A stretch of 64,000 bases of DNA from RFSX01 sp965248155 (GCA_965248155.1 CBDFIO010000002.1:248001-312000), one strand, 5' to 3'; shown: positions 1-9,770, numbered from the stretch's first letter. Translations and numbers: made by a program. Notes: a model not told the origin generated them from the sequence alone.

Positions 1-224
1 CATTTTGATTCTTCAATCTGCTCAGTGATGTTTTGTTTCCCTTTTGAAAGGTCTCTAATGTTTCCATCATCAACTAGAATTAATCTTGTTATCACATTAT
101 CTTCCAATCTAGATTTCAAAACTTTATATTGCCTTATAACTTCAAGATCCCAAGCATTAGGAGGGTTGAAAACAGGTAGAATGATATCGAGTTTTAGACT
201 TTCGATGATTGAATTTTTATGCAA
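1..224 (-). CDS. Family 2 glycosyltransferase, N-terminal part (runs off window)
   Basis: The minus strand reads in one frame to the window edge. It shows a typical GT2 start: a beta strand followed by ILPVFNPP, then about 30 residues later LILVDDGN, matching the nucleotide-sugar binding strand and the first acidic motif of GT-A fold glycosyltransferases. Known members of this family transfer sugars from nucleotide-sugar donors to cell-surface polymers or lipids at the inner membrane. No ATG lies in frame. The only plausible start is a TTG at 224-222, giving about 20 residues before the first strand. An ATG further upstream (positions 254-252 read backwards) would need a one-base correction in the A run near 214. 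The gene is divergent from the TonB receptor with almost no intergenic space. The family call rests on about 70 residues. The acceptor is unknown. Confidence 0.55.
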   Translation of the reverse strand, partial: MHKNSIIESLKLDIILPVFNPPNAWDLEVIRQYKVLKSRLEDNVITRLILVDDGNIRDLSKGKQNITEQIEESK

Positions 225-251
225 AGAAAGAAAAGAAATAATTTTATTCGC

Positions 252-2487
252 ATGAAGGGTAAAAAAATCCTCCTGACATTCTGTTTATTGATACAAGGAT
301 TATCCTCGTTTTCACAAAAACTTGTACAAGACCAGGTTGAAACTCAAGAAGGAAAAGATGCTCTTATAGGTGCTACTATTGTTGAAAAAAACAGCTCCAA
401 CGGAATAGTTTCTGATATGAATGGTGAGTTCTCATTGATTGTTGAAGACTCAATAATTGTAATCTCATACCTTGGATATGAAACCCTGGAATATATTATA
501 CTTCAGGACACTTTTATTAATATCAGCTTAAAAGAAAATCCTTATCAAGTTTTACAGAGTCCTATCATTTTGCTTGCCCCTCGATTTTACATTCCACATA
601 ATACAAGCTTAATTTCCAAAAAATTTCTAAAAGTAAATTTCAAAATTCTGCTGATCGCATTCTTAATCAAGTTCCTGGAGTCTTTATGCAATCAGGAGCC
701 TTAAATACGAATAGAATTACCATCAGAGGGATAGGCAACAGATCTCCATTTTCTACATCCAAAATCAAATCCTATCTTGATGATATTCCTTTGACAAATG
801 GCGTAGGCGAAACAACTATTGAAGATTTAAATCTATCAGGATTGAGTTCCATTCAGGTTTGGAGAGGTCCTACAGCCAGTCAATATGGAGCGGGGCTGGG
901 TGGATTGATTCATCTTAAAAGTCCTGTCTTTGAGGCGCATCCGGATGTTCTAAGTTTAAAAAGCTCAATTGGATCATTTGGAAATTATAATTTCTCAAAC
1001 CACTTCACTCTTTCAAACAAAGAATCTCTATTATACTTCCAACAACAATATATTCATTCCGACGGATTCAGAGATAATAACAATTATGACAAATGGCACC
1101 TGAATACATTGTATAAGCGGAAAATCAATAAATCAGAACTTCATTTTTTCATTAACCATATCGAATTAAAAGCTGAAATTCCGAGTGCTCTCAACTTGGA
1201 TGATTATCTTAATAATCCTAGAAAAGCCGCAGATAATTGGGCTGCAGTAAATGGATTTGAGGATTATAAAAAATCTCAAATTGCAAGTTCCTCACGCACA
1301 TATTTTGACAATGGTAATGAATTAAGATTATCATTACATGCGAGTAAATACGATGCTTATGAATCAAGACCATTTAATATTCTGAAAGAGAATAGCCATT
1401 TTTTAGGTGGAAGAGGCTTTTACCATTTTGGATCATTATTCAACTTAGATGTTTCAATGAATTTTGGTACTGAATTTTTCTTTGAAAAGTATAACTGGCG
1501 AACTTTTGAAACTGAGGAAGGTGACCAAGGTCCTATGATTAACGATATGGCTGAGAAAAGGTCCTTCCAAAATTTATTTAACGAATTTGAATGGAAGTTG
1601 GATAATTGGAGAATCTACTCTGGCTTAAGTTTGCAAAACATCTTATACAAAAGAACCGATTTAAAAAATAATCTTCAATCTAAAAAACAATTCAAGCTAT
1701 CGGTTAATCCTCGATTAAGTATTTCCCACTCTCATCATTACAGGTTCAATACATACTTTACAGTCAGCCGTGGCATTTCTCAAGTGAGTCTTGAAGAAAG
1801 TTTATTACCTGACGGACAAATCAATCCGGATATTGAACTGGAAAAGGGATGGAATTTTGAAATAGGTCAAAGAGGGATCTTTTCCAAATATGGAATAGAG
1901 TACGAGCTAACCATATATGCTATGTACATTGCTGATATGCTGGTTTCTCAAAGAACTGCAGACGATGCCTACTTTGGTGTCAATGCCGGTTCCTCTAGTC
2001 TAAAGGGTATTGAGTTCATGTTCCATAAAAATTTTAGTTTAAATCGGAAATGGACTTCTTCGTCATCAATAACTTATGGATTCAGTGATCATAAGTTTCA
2101 GAATTTTGTTCATGAGGATATCGATTTTTCATCGAATATAATTCCAGGTTCAGCAAAGCATAAACTAAATATCAGCCAATCTTTCCAAATGAAAAAATTG
2201 GGGATTAATCTGAAATACCTTTTTGTTGATAAATATCCAATTAATGATGGAAACACTGTTTTCAACGATGCATATCAACTAATAGACATAGAAATATTCA
2301 AGCTGTTCCAGTTGAAAAAAATAAAGAAGTAAGAATAGCTATTGGAATTAATAACATAAGCAATACAAAATATGCCTCGATGGCGACGATTAATGCTTCT
2401 GCTTTTGGAAATAATCAGCCAAGACACTTTTATCCTGGAAAATCAAGGAACTTTTTTGTAACTTTTATTTTCGATTTGCAGTCTTAG
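252..2487 (+). pseudogene. TonB-dependent outer-membrane receptor, two frameshifts
   Basis: Repaired, this encodes about 745 residues: a signal peptide (MKGKKILLTFCLLIQ, cleavage after SFS-Q), a carboxypeptidase-regulatory-like beta domain (GATIVEKNSSNGIVSDMNGEF), a plug (LNTNRITIRGIG, QVWRGPTASQYGAG), and a beta barrel ending in FIFDLQS. Such receptors import siderophores, glycans or vitamins through the outer membrane using TonB energy. The reading frame slips by one missing base at the A6 run 618-623, before the plug. It slips again by one missing base near 2299-2300, where restoring one A gives FKAVPVEKNKEVRIAIG and leads to the TAG at 2485. Both flanks remain clearly homologous to the family, so the gene is recently broken or the assembly is wrong there. 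The substrate cannot be told. No SusD-like gene is adjacent, which argues against a classical glycan-uptake Sus pair. Confidence 0.85.
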
Positions 2488-2544
2488 AATTGTGCCGTTC
2501 CCATTTAGTCGTTCCCGCTAACTTTTTTAAAATATTAAGAACTT

Positions 2545-3294
2545 ATGAAGAAATTAATTTTCAGCCTATTGATATTGGCCGGACATAGTCTATTATACGG
2601 TCAATGTTTTCAGGACAGGCACAATACATCTGAGAATGAAGCTTGGATATCCTGTATTCCAAGTATTAATCCAAATTCTACTCGGGGTTTGTCTCATTGG
2701 ATCATGTATGATTTTGGAGAGGTCTATAAATTAGGACAATCCCATTTTTGGAATATTAACACAGCGGGCAAAACCGGAGCTGGTATCAAAACAGCATATC
2801 TTGATTATTCCAATGATGGTATTAACTGGACAGAATGGGGAACATTCGATCTTGAAGAAGCAAATGCTTCGGGGTTTTATGAAGGTGAAGATGGCCCTGA
2901 TTTGAATGAATTAGAAGCGCAATATCTATTAATTACAGTTATTGATAATTATGGGAATCTTTGCCACGGTTTAAGTGAAATCAGAATTGAAACAAGCGGC
3001 CTGTCAACTTCTACTGAAGAAGTTGATTTATTAAGTTCTGAAATGCTTATACACCCTAATCCAGCAAAAGATATGGCCTTTCTGAAAGTAGAATTAAATG
3101 AAAGTCTTGAGTCCAATCTCACACTGACAGACATGAGTGGAAGAGTTGTTAAGACAGATCGAATTTATTTAAGCAAAGGCATTAACGAATTACCAATCTC
3201 CCTGTCAGGCCTTTCATCAGGACTCTATCTGGTTTCTCTGATAAATGAACGCTTCACACATACGGTGAATCTTTCAGTATTTAATGACCAATAA
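2545..3294 (+). CDS. Secreted protein with T9SS type A sorting domain
   Basis: A protein of 249 residues. Residues 1-19 form a Sec signal peptide (LIFSLLILAGHSLLYGQ). Residues about 20-155 look like a discoidin (F5/8-type) jelly-roll: WIMYDFGEVYKLGQSHFWN and LDYSNDGINWTEWGTF are typical of that fold. The last ~85 residues form a T9SS type A C-terminal sorting domain: HPNPAKDMAFL, then LTDMSGRVV, then LPISLSGLSSGLYLVSL. Proteins of this kind are exported by the type IX system and anchored to or released from the surface. It lies 18 bases upstream of the DUF1800 gene and probably forms one transcription unit with the DUF1800-DUF1501 pair. It is intact, unlike its neighbours. The ligand is unknown. 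Confidence 0.85.
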   Translation: MKKLIFSLLILAGHSLLYGQCFQDRHNTSENEAWISCIPSINPNSTRGLSHWIMYDFGEVYKLGQSHFWNINTAGKTGAGIKTAYLDYSNDGINWTEWGTFDLEEANASGFYEGEDGPDLNELEAQYLLITVIDNYGNLCHGLSEIRIETSGLSTSTEEVDLLSSEMLIHPNPAKDMAFLKVELNESLESNLTLTDMSGRVVKTDRIYLSKGINELPISLSGLSSGLYLVSLINERFTHTVNLSVFNDQ

Positions 3295-3312
3295 TATCAA
3301 AAAGAATAAAAA

Positions 3313-5284
3313 ATGAAAACAAGAATATATTTCACATCGATATTGCTTTCAGTATTCTTTTTGAATATGGAAGCTCAAATCAACGAAAACTACCTTGGGG
3401 CCGGGAATGATAATGGTATAATAGTGACTTCAAGCAATGAATTTGAAAATTCAAGAGCTATTAATACGATTAAATGGAGGAGGTATGGATGCAGATCTTA
3501 TGGAAGCTGCCCGTTTTCTGAATCATGCTACATTTGGTGCTAACTATGATGAGATTGTTTCAGTAAACGAAATAGGGTTCGAAAATTGGATGAATGAACA
3601 ATTTTCAAGCCCCCCGAATTATTTACTCTCGAAGGTTAATATTATATGGGAAGACTTAAAACAAAGATATATTGATCATTTTGAAGTTAGATTAGCTGAA
3701 GCCATTCTTGATATCTGTGAAGTTTATCCGGATACAAGTTTTACACAAGCACAAGTAGATGCTTATTATGAACAATATATAGCTGATGATTTTGGCCCTT
3801 ATGTCTTACAATTTAATTATGCATGGTGGGACAATATGGCAAAAGCAGATGATCAACTTCGTCAAAAAATGGCTTATGCCCTAAGTCAGATTCTTGTTGT
3901 TTCGTCACAATCCGATCTCGGAGATCATGCACATGCATTAGCGGGCTATTATGACATTTTAATAAGACATTCCTTTGGAAACTTTCGAGATTTGCTAATG
4001 GAGATCACACTTAGTCCTGCTATGGGTTATTACCTCAGTCATTTAAATAACCCCAGAGCCAATCCTGATGAGAACGTACATCCTGATGAAAATTACGCTC
4101 GGGAGATTATGCAACTCTTTACTATAGGTCTTTATATGCTTAATTTGGATGGGCCCAGAATGAAAGACAGCAATGGAAATGACATTCCTACCTATGACAA
4201 TAATGACATTAAAGAATTAGCAAAAGTATTTACGGGGCTAGGTGCAGCTGAAATTGATCCTTTTATGGATATATGGTGGACTGACGAAGCCTATTTCGGT
4301 TTGGATTTATACTCTATGCACAAGACTTTTCCTATGAAAATGTATGAGGAATATCATGAGCCTGCTCAAAAAACAATCCTCAAAGATCTTGTTATTCCTC
4401 CGAATCAGGGGGGAATGGTAGATATTGAAATGACTGTTGATTACCTTTTTAATCACCCCAATGTTGGACCTTTTATTTCAAAACTATTAATTCAAAGACT
4501 TATTAAATCCAATCCTTCTCCAGAATATGTTGGTCGCGTAGCTGCTGTTTTTAATAGTAATGAAAATGGAGTAAGAGGAGATTTGCAATCAGTATTATAC
4601 GCCATCTTAATGGATGAAGAAGCCAGATCTTGTAATGCTTTGCTTGATCCTGACAATGGGCGATTAAGAGAACCCACGCTTAGACATACTCATTTAACAC
4701 GAGCGATTCCATCCCTTGGAGTTAAATATGTCTATGATGTCAATATAAGTTCCTATGATTGTAATGGAGTAAGCTATGCGGAAGACTATACTGTACTTAC
4801 AGAAGACCTGAATTATTGGCACAATGGATATTCAGATTATCAATTGCTCAGACAGCATCCATTGATGGCACCATCTGTCTTTAATTTTTATTTACCAGAT
4901 CACCAACCCGTAGGTGAAATGACACAGCTTGGGCTTGTTGGCCCAGAATTTAAAATCCATGATTCCGGCACCTCCATTAACTATCTTAATATGGCTTTGA
5001 TTGCTACTTTTGGTGAAAATAATCTGTATAGTTATGATGGTGAAATCGGTGTAGAAAATATTGTCCCAGATTTCAGTGGCATGGAAGCAATAGCAGCTCT
5101 AAGTCCTGATAATCTGCTCAATTATATGGATATCGTCTTCACTCATGGTCAGCTTAGTGATCAGGAAAGGGATAACATCAGAACTATGATGGACATCCTG
5201 GTAGTAGCCGGCGACGATAATCTTACAGCCAAAATTTTGTTGTATTTCATTTTAATCTCACCGGACTATGCAATCTTGAAATAG
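3313..5284 (+). pseudogene. DUF1800 family protein, one frameshift
   Basis: Repaired length is about 656 residues. The N-terminus (MKTRIYFTSILLSVFFLNMEAQ) is a signal peptide. The DUF1800 body follows, with AARFLNHATFG, MAYALSQILVVS, YYDILIRHSFGNFRDLLMEIT, ENYAREIMQLFTIG and SVLYAILMDEEAR. The frame changes by one extra base near 3470-3476: reading ATTAATGG instead of ATTAAATGG joins INTI to NGGGMDADLMEAARF cleanly. DUF1800 proteins are almost always encoded next to DUF1501 proteins in Bacteroidota and Planctomycetes. Both are exported, and their biochemical role is not established. The stop is TAG at 5282-5284, and the DUF1501 start follows after 26 bases. The downstream 615-residue part could start internally at 3437 but would then lack a signal peptide, so I treat the gene as broken. 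Confidence 0.85.
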
Positions 5285-5310
5285 TTGTTAAGCCATCAAA
5301 CAATAAGACA

Positions 5311-6669
5311 ATGAAGAACAAAAAAAAATATCTAGAAGAAAATTTTTAGGACAATCCAGTTGCTACGCTATTGGTAGTACAACATTACTTTCTACTCTGA
5401 CCAATCTCAAATTCATGAATGCTGCAAGTATTGCCAATTCCTCAGTTTTGATGGGAGGTGATTATAAAGCAATGGTATGTGTCTTACTATCAGGTGGATG
5501 CGATTCGCATAATATGTTGATCCCAAGAGAGCAGAATGAATACAATAGTTATGCAAATACACGTACAAATCTAGCGATTCCAAGAGATCAAATTCTATCA
5601 TTATATAATCAGGGTAAGCTTTCCTTTATTTCAAATATTGGAACGTTAACAAAGCCTATGACAAAACCTGAAGTTTTTCAAAATGAAGCAGACCTTCCTT
5701 TAGGACTATTTTCACACTCGGATCAGATTCAGCAATGGCAAACTTCTGTACCAAATGACAGATCGAGCATTGGTTGGGGTGGCCGTATTGCAGACATGAT
5801 GTCCTCAATGAATACAAATGAGAATATTGCTCTAAATATATCTCTATCCGGTAGTAATATTTTTCAGACGGGAACAAATTCTGTAGAATATACTATAGAT
5901 CGTTACGAAGGAAGTGTTGGAATATTAGGACACAATAATCCAAATGCAGATTTGTTCGAGCAGCAATTTTCAAATACCATTGACAATATGATAGATGGGT
6001 ATTATACTGATGTCTTTAAGAAAACATATGTTGATGTCATCAAAACAGCACGTGATGCAGATGTTGCATTTAGCAGTGCGTTAGAAAATACGCCTACATT
6101 CTATGATGCTTTCAGTGCTAATGAATTCTCCGACGCTCTACACATGATTGCCAGATCTATTGCAACAAGAGAAGAACTAGGAATGAAGCGTCAGATATAT
6201 TTTGTGGAGTATGGTGGCTGGGATCATCATGATGAAGTACTCAATGCTCAAACAGAAATGCTGCAATATCTTTCGGATGGATTGAACGAATTCAATACTG
6301 TTCTTGAATCATTAAACGCAGCTGATTGCGTAACCACTTTTGTAAGTTCAGAATTTGGTAGAACGCTGACATCCAACGGCAATGGTTCAGATCATGCTTG
6401 GGGTGGCCAATGTCATGGTAATGGGAGGACCTGTGAATGGTGGTCAGATATTTGGGAATTATCCTTTACTAGAATTAGGAAGTACTTATGAACTCGGTGG
6501 TGTCGGAGGAGGAGGTGTCATGCTTCCAACCACTTCGGTAGATGAATATTTTGCTGAATTGGCTCTGTGGTTTGGTGTTTCACCAAGTGAATTACCTACC
6601 ATATTCCCAAATATTTGGGAATTCTATAATGTGAATTCAGGAATTATGCCTATCGGATTTTTGAGTTAA
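5311..6669 (+). pseudogene. DUF1501 (sulfatase-like) protein with twin-arginine signal, two frameshifts
   Basis: Repaired length is about 452 residues. The start ATG at 5311 is followed by an A9 run (5320-5328). Ten As would give MKNKKKISRRKFLG, a textbook twin-arginine signal, followed by a hydrophobic stretch. Later motifs fit DUF1501: LSGGCDSHNMLIPRE, SDQIQQWQT, GWGGRIADMM, YFVEYGGWDHHDEV, SSEFGRTLTSNGNGSDHAWGG. A second slip (one extra base, a GG at about 6416) separates WGGQCH from VMGGPVNGGQIFGNYP. The true end is at 6669. The fold is related to alkaline phosphatase/sulfatase, but the substrate is unknown. DUF1501 normally pairs with DUF1800 directly upstream, as here. Both frameshifts leave the Asp-His core region in the long middle frame (5415-6491), so the damage affects export and the C-terminus. 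Confidence 0.85.
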
Positions 6670-6716
6670 CCACAATTGACATTTTTTGTTGCGACAAACA
6701 GCATCGAAATAAATGA

Positions 6717-6748
6717 AATTGACAGTTTAGGTCAAGAATTGACAGTTT
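6717..6748. repeat. 12-bp direct repeat, two copies 20 bp apart
   Basis: The sequence AATTGACAGTTT occurs at 6717-6728 and again at 6737-6748, start to start 20 bases, about two helical turns. A shorter partial copy (AATTGACAT) lies near 6674. The repeats sit between the DUF1501 stop and a hairpin terminator. Paired sites two turns apart can be operator half-sites, but here they lie upstream of a terminator, so they may be meaningless 3' untranslated sequence. Confidence 0.4.
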
Positions 6749-6752
6749 CAGT

Positions 6753-6791
6753 AAAAAGTGATCTTTAGAACAATCAAAAGATCACTTTTTT
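6753..6791 (+). terminator. Rho-independent terminator after DUF1501
   Basis: A perfect 14-bp stem, AAAAAGTGATCTTT (6753-6766) with AAAGATCACTTTTT (6777-6790), encloses a 10-base loop and ends in a T run at 6786-6791. It separates the DUF1800/DUF1501 unit from the hibernation-factor gene. The symmetric A/T ends mean it could also act on the opposite strand. Confidence 0.8.
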
Positions 6792-6818
6792 AGTTTATAT
6801 TATACAAAAATGTGATAG

Positions 6819-7124
6819 ATGAAGCTGAACCTAGAAACCATCAACTTTCAGAAGTTTGATGCCCTTGAAAATTTTGTAAGAAAGTTAACCCAAAAACGAT
6901 TCGGTAAACTCAATTTTATAACCACAATCAATATTTTTATAAAGAAGACTGATGATCCTCGAGTACCCTGGAAATCTGAGATTGAATTGAAGCCTGTTAA
7001 AGGTGCCCCTTTATTCGCGGAGTCTTCTTCCGCTAATTATATTTCTGCTTTTTCTCAATCAATTAACCGTGTGCAGCGGCAAGTTGATAAATACCGCGAT
7101 AAAAATTTTAGTCATCGCGCGTAA
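6819..7124 (+). CDS. HPF/RaiA-like ribosome-associated factor (short form)
   Basis: A protein of 101 residues with the beta-alpha-beta-beta-beta-alpha layout of short hibernation-promoting factors: DALENFVRKLTQKRFGKL as helix one, then FITTINIFIKKTDD, WKSEIELKPVKGAPLFAESSS and the last helix ISAFSQSINRVQRQVDKYR. Known members bind the 30S decoding region and silence ribosomes in stationary phase. The N-terminus (MKLNLETINF) is typical. There is no C-terminal dimerisation domain, so it would be the short type that acts with a partner or alone. The gene follows a strong terminator, so it must have its own promoter. It ends one base before the dCTP deaminase stop on the other strand. The match is by pattern, without alignment. 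Confidence 0.7.
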   Translation: MKLNLETINFQKFDALENFVRKLTQKRFGKLNFITTINIFIKKTDDPRVPWKSEIELKPVKGAPLFAESSSANYISAFSQSINRVQRQVDKYRDKNFSHRA

Positions 7125-7661
7125 CTAAAACTTATTCTTCCACATCATGCTTTCAACAGGCTTGATTGTCCTCTCATTGTATTTAGCATTCTGTTTCTTA
7201 TTGTAATAGTTTTTGATATCCCCGTCAATTTTGAAATAGATCAATTGACCGATAGGCATGTGTTTGTATACTCGAACCGGATGAACACATGAAATCTCAA
7301 GCGTCCAGCTATTGCAGAAGCCTACATCTCCTTTCCCAGCTGTAGCATGAATGTCGATCCCTAATCTACCGACACTGGATTTACCTTCGAGAAAAGGCAC
7401 TGAATTATGGGTCTCTGTATATTCATCAGTAACACCGAGATATAATATTCCCGGTTGCAAAACAAATCCTTCTTCAGGAATAATAATCTCTCTAATAGAG
7501 TTATGCTTTTTTGCATCTAATATATCATCCGTATATACTGCTAAGTATTTTCCCAAATGTACATCGTAGGAGTTCGTTCCTAAACAATTTCTTTCAAAAG
7601 GTTCAATGATTATTTCTCCTTTTTCTATACTTTCAAGTATCTGTATATCCGTTAATATCAT
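7125..7661 (-). CDS. dcd: dCTP deaminase
   Basis: A protein of 178 residues, the usual length of the Bacteroidota form. It converts dCTP to dUTP, feeding thymidylate synthesis through dUTPase. Visible signatures: GTNSYDVHLG near residue 29, GKSSVGRLGI at 93-102 (Ser and Arg contact the triphosphate), HATAGKGDVGF at 105-115, and the catalytic-type Glu at 122 in WTLEI. The trimer-forming C-terminus (YNERTIKP) is present. The start ATG at 7661 sits 18 bases downstream of a TATTTTTG box. It is divergent from the phosphopantetheinyl transferase gene and tail to tail with the hibernation-like factor. No oddities were seen. Confidence 0.95.
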   Translation of the reverse strand: MILTDIQILESIEKGEIIIEPFERNCLGTNSYDVHLGKYLAVYTDDILDAKKHNSIREIIIPEEGFVLQPGILYLGVTDEYTETHNSVPFLEGKSSVGRLGIDIHATAGKGDVGFCNSWTLEISCVHPVRVYKHMPIGQLIYFKIDGDIKNYYNKKQNAKYNERTIKPVESMMWKNKF

Positions 7662-7678
7662 ATCTTATTCGAGTGCAG

Positions 7679-7686
7679 CAAAAATA
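7679..7686 (-). promoter_or_regulatory. Candidate -7 box for dcd
   Basis: Read on the minus strand this is TATTTTTG, an exact match to the Bacteroidota -7 consensus TAnnTTTG, 18 bases before the dcd start. I see no clear -33 TTTG at 19-21 bases upstream, so the assignment rests on the -7 box alone. Confidence 0.4.
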
Positions 7687-7714
7687 GTATTATCGCAATC
7701 AATCTTTAATTTTT

Positions 7715-8356
7715 ATGCCGCTAATATTTAGAAAACAATTAGATAACTCAACCGAATTAGCTGTTTGGGAGCGGATCGAAGAGGATCAGTTTTTCATTTC
7801 TTCACTTCAGATGACCAAACAAGAAGAAAAAGATTTGGAAAATATGCGTTCTCATCGTCAAAAAGAATGGCTTACAAGTCGATATCTTCTTAACATAATT
7901 TGTCCGTCAGAATGTCGTCTGCTCATCCAGAAAGACACCATGGGTAAACCTACACTTGAACATAATACCTATAATATCTCAATAAGTCACTCACGCAATC
8001 ATATTGCTGTTATCAAATCAAATAAGCTTGTTGGTATTGATATTCAACACGAGGAAGAAAAAATAGTGCGGATACAACATAAATTTATTTCTGAAAGAGA
8101 ACATTCTATGATCGATCCGAACCATCTTTTATCATCATATCATATATTCTGGGGTGCTAAAGAATGCATGTATAAAGCATATGGTAAACGAGAAATTGAA
8201 TTCAGAGATCATATGCATTTGTATCCTTTCAAATATTATCAAACTCAGCTGGAGTTATCAGGATGGTTGAGAAAAAGCGAAACAGATCAAAATTATAATA
8301 TTTACACCGACAAGCTAGATCACTATTATCTAAGCTACGCCATACTAGATCAATAA
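7715..8356 (+). CDS. 4'-phosphopantetheinyl transferase superfamily protein
   Basis: A protein of 213 residues. It transfers the phosphopantetheine arm of CoA to a serine on carrier proteins (fatty-acid, polyketide or peptide synthesis). Sfp-type motifs are clear: ISISHSR with His92, VGIDIQ with the Mg-binding Asp109, and FWGAKECMYKAYGK with Glu150 and Lys154. The length fits the Sfp/Gsp-type group rather than the ~125-residue AcpS. The gene starts with ATG at 7715 and is followed after two bases by a lipoprotein gene, suggesting co-transcription. No synthase genes lie nearby, so the carrier protein served here may be the housekeeping fatty-acid ACP. Which carrier is used is inference. Confidence 0.9.
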   Translation: MPLIFRKQLDNSTELAVWERIEEDQFFISSLQMTKQEEKDLENMRSHRQKEWLTSRYLLNIICPSECRLLIQKDTMGKPTLEHNTYNISISHSRNHIAVIKSNKLVGIDIQHEEEKIVRIQHKFISEREHSMIDPNHLLSSYHIFWGAKECMYKAYGKREIEFRDHMHLYPFKYYQTQLELSGWLRKSETDQNYNIYTDKLDHYYLSYAILDQ

Positions 8357-8358
8357 CT

Positions 8359-8763
8359 ATGAAATCTACTACCTTACTTTGTTTGCTATTTGCAATCATC
8401 TCCTGTAACAGTAAATCTGCAACAGATAGTGTTCAAAAGGATGATATCGTAGAAATCCCTGAGGCATTCATAGAATTCTATGAAAAGTTCCACACAGATT
8501 CTATCTACCAGATGAATCATATTATTTTCCCACTTGCAGAAACTGCAAATGGATCAAAATGGCAAAAAGAAAATTGGACTCTCCATAAGCCTTTCAATAG
8601 TTTGGATGGCGAATTTAACCGCCAGTTCGATAACCTTAGTGGTATTATAATTGAGATCATGTGGGATAAATCCGGTACTGTTAGTATTGAAAGAAGATAC
8701 TCTGAAATGGATGACGAATATCATTTGATATTCTATAAAATTGATAGCAAATTTGGGAAATAG
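8359..8763 (+). CDS. Small lipoprotein, possibly DUF4348-like
   Basis: A protein of 134 residues with a lipoprotein signal peptide: MKSTTLLCLLFAIISC, lipobox IISC with the acylated Cys at 16. The mature part is mixed alpha/beta, with FIEFYEKFHTDSIYQMNHIIFPL, which resembles the DUF4348 family of Bacteroidota lipoproteins (short helix with F..F..D..FQ followed by a strand ending in FPL). The function of that family is not known. The start is two bases after the phosphopantetheinyl transferase stop, so the two are probably translated from one message. A small palindrome follows the stop. The family name is a tentative recollection. Confidence 0.65.
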   Translation: MKSTTLLCLLFAIISCNSKSATDSVQKDDIVEIPEAFIEFYEKFHTDSIYQMNHIIFPLAETANGSKWQKENWTLHKPFNSLDGEFNRQFDNLSGIIIEIMWDKSGTVSIERRYSEMDDEYHLIFYKIDSKFGK

Positions 8764-8779
8764 AACTGAATTTTCAGTT
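8764..8779. repeat. Short perfect palindrome after the lipoprotein stop
   Basis: AACTGAA (8764-8770) and TTCAGTT (8773-8779) form a 7-bp stem with a 2-base spacer, starting directly after the TAG. It is followed by one further T only, so it is a weak terminator at best. It could instead mark an mRNA processing site or be chance. Confidence 0.3.
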
Positions 8780-8806
8780 TGATGTTCACAATTGAAACTG
8801 TCATTT

Positions 8807-9757
8807 ATGAAAAGATATATCTATGCTATTTTGATGCTCTCATTTATTGCCTGCGATGATAATCCCAATAAAGAGATACTACTTGCTAATTTGGATATCA
8901 GGATCCATAAGGCAAAAGAGAATAAAAATGTTTTAAGTCAAAAATGGTATCAAGGTAAGGCCGAAATCAGCAGCTTTGAATTACAGCAAAATCGCTACAA
9001 TAACATCCATGACGGAGAAATGGTGATGATATTTGTAACGGAAGATTTTTTAACGGACAAGCAAGTTAAGAATGATAACTACAGCTCCTCTAAGTCCACA
9101 AAAATTATTAAGAACAATAGAATCAGAAAGTTTACGACCGGCATTTATGATTATTCGATATACACTTCAATCTTTACTGATGTTGGGAGTCATGATGATA
9201 TTAATACGCTAAAAGTAAGCATGTCTTCTCAAGATTGGTGTGGTCAGTCCTTTTCACAGATTAACAACATAGGAAACCAAAATAGGATCAGCTCATATTC
9301 TTATTTTGAAAACGAAGGTGACCAAGTAGAAAAAATTTAAGATGTTTTATTAATGGATGAAGTCTTCAATCTTATACGGATCGGTATAGACCAATTACCC
9401 GAAGGAAAAATAAAGGTCACCCCTACCCTTCTTTTTTCACGCTTGAAACATCAAAAATTAAAGCCTTACTCTGCAATAGCTACATTAAAAGATGAATCTT
9501 ATGCTTTATTTGATGAAGGTCTCCTAATGTCATATAAAATTGAAGTCCCAGAATTAAAATTAACTTTTGAAGTTGTATTTAAAAATAAGGGAACAAATGA
9601 AATTTTAGCTTTCAAAGAAATATATCCATCTGCATTTGATGGCCAACTCAGAGAAACAGTAGCGACAAGAAAATCTATTCAATGGCTTGACTATTGGACT
9701 AAAAACTCCAAAACAGACTATAAGCTGAGAGAAGGATTAAAATTAGACTATCAATAA
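8807..9757 (+). pseudogene. Lipoprotein of the Bacteroidota family often mislabelled Maf; split by an in-frame TAA
   Basis: Two open stretches (8807-9340 and 9353-9757) lie in the same frame and are separated only by TAA at 9338-9340. The first has a lipoprotein signal (MKRYIYAILMLSFIAC, Cys at 16) and motifs KWYQGKAEISSFELQQNRY, VFVTEDFL-like FVTEDFLTDKQVK, TTGIYDYSIYTSIF and SYFENEGDQ. The second continues with FNLIRIGIDQLPEGKIKVTPT and LKPYSAIATL. I recall one continuous lipoprotein family of about 300 residues with exactly this order, sometimes named septum formation inhibitor Maf although it lacks the Maf fold. Around the stop, spacing to the family pattern is conserved residue for residue, so a single substitution creating TAA explains it. 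Function unknown. If real, translation gives a truncated 177-residue lipoprotein. Confidence 0.7.
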
Positions 9758-9770
9758 TTATTAATCTAAT

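Noticed and set aside
219..704. Separate small secreted protein (161 residues) before the TonB receptor
   Set aside because: It is the N-terminal part of the receptor. The signal peptide and carboxypeptidase-like domain continue into the plug after one base is restored.
9353..9757. Independent gene of 134 residues
   Set aside because: It lies in the same frame as the preceding lipoprotein, lacks a signal peptide, and continues the same family after one stop codon.
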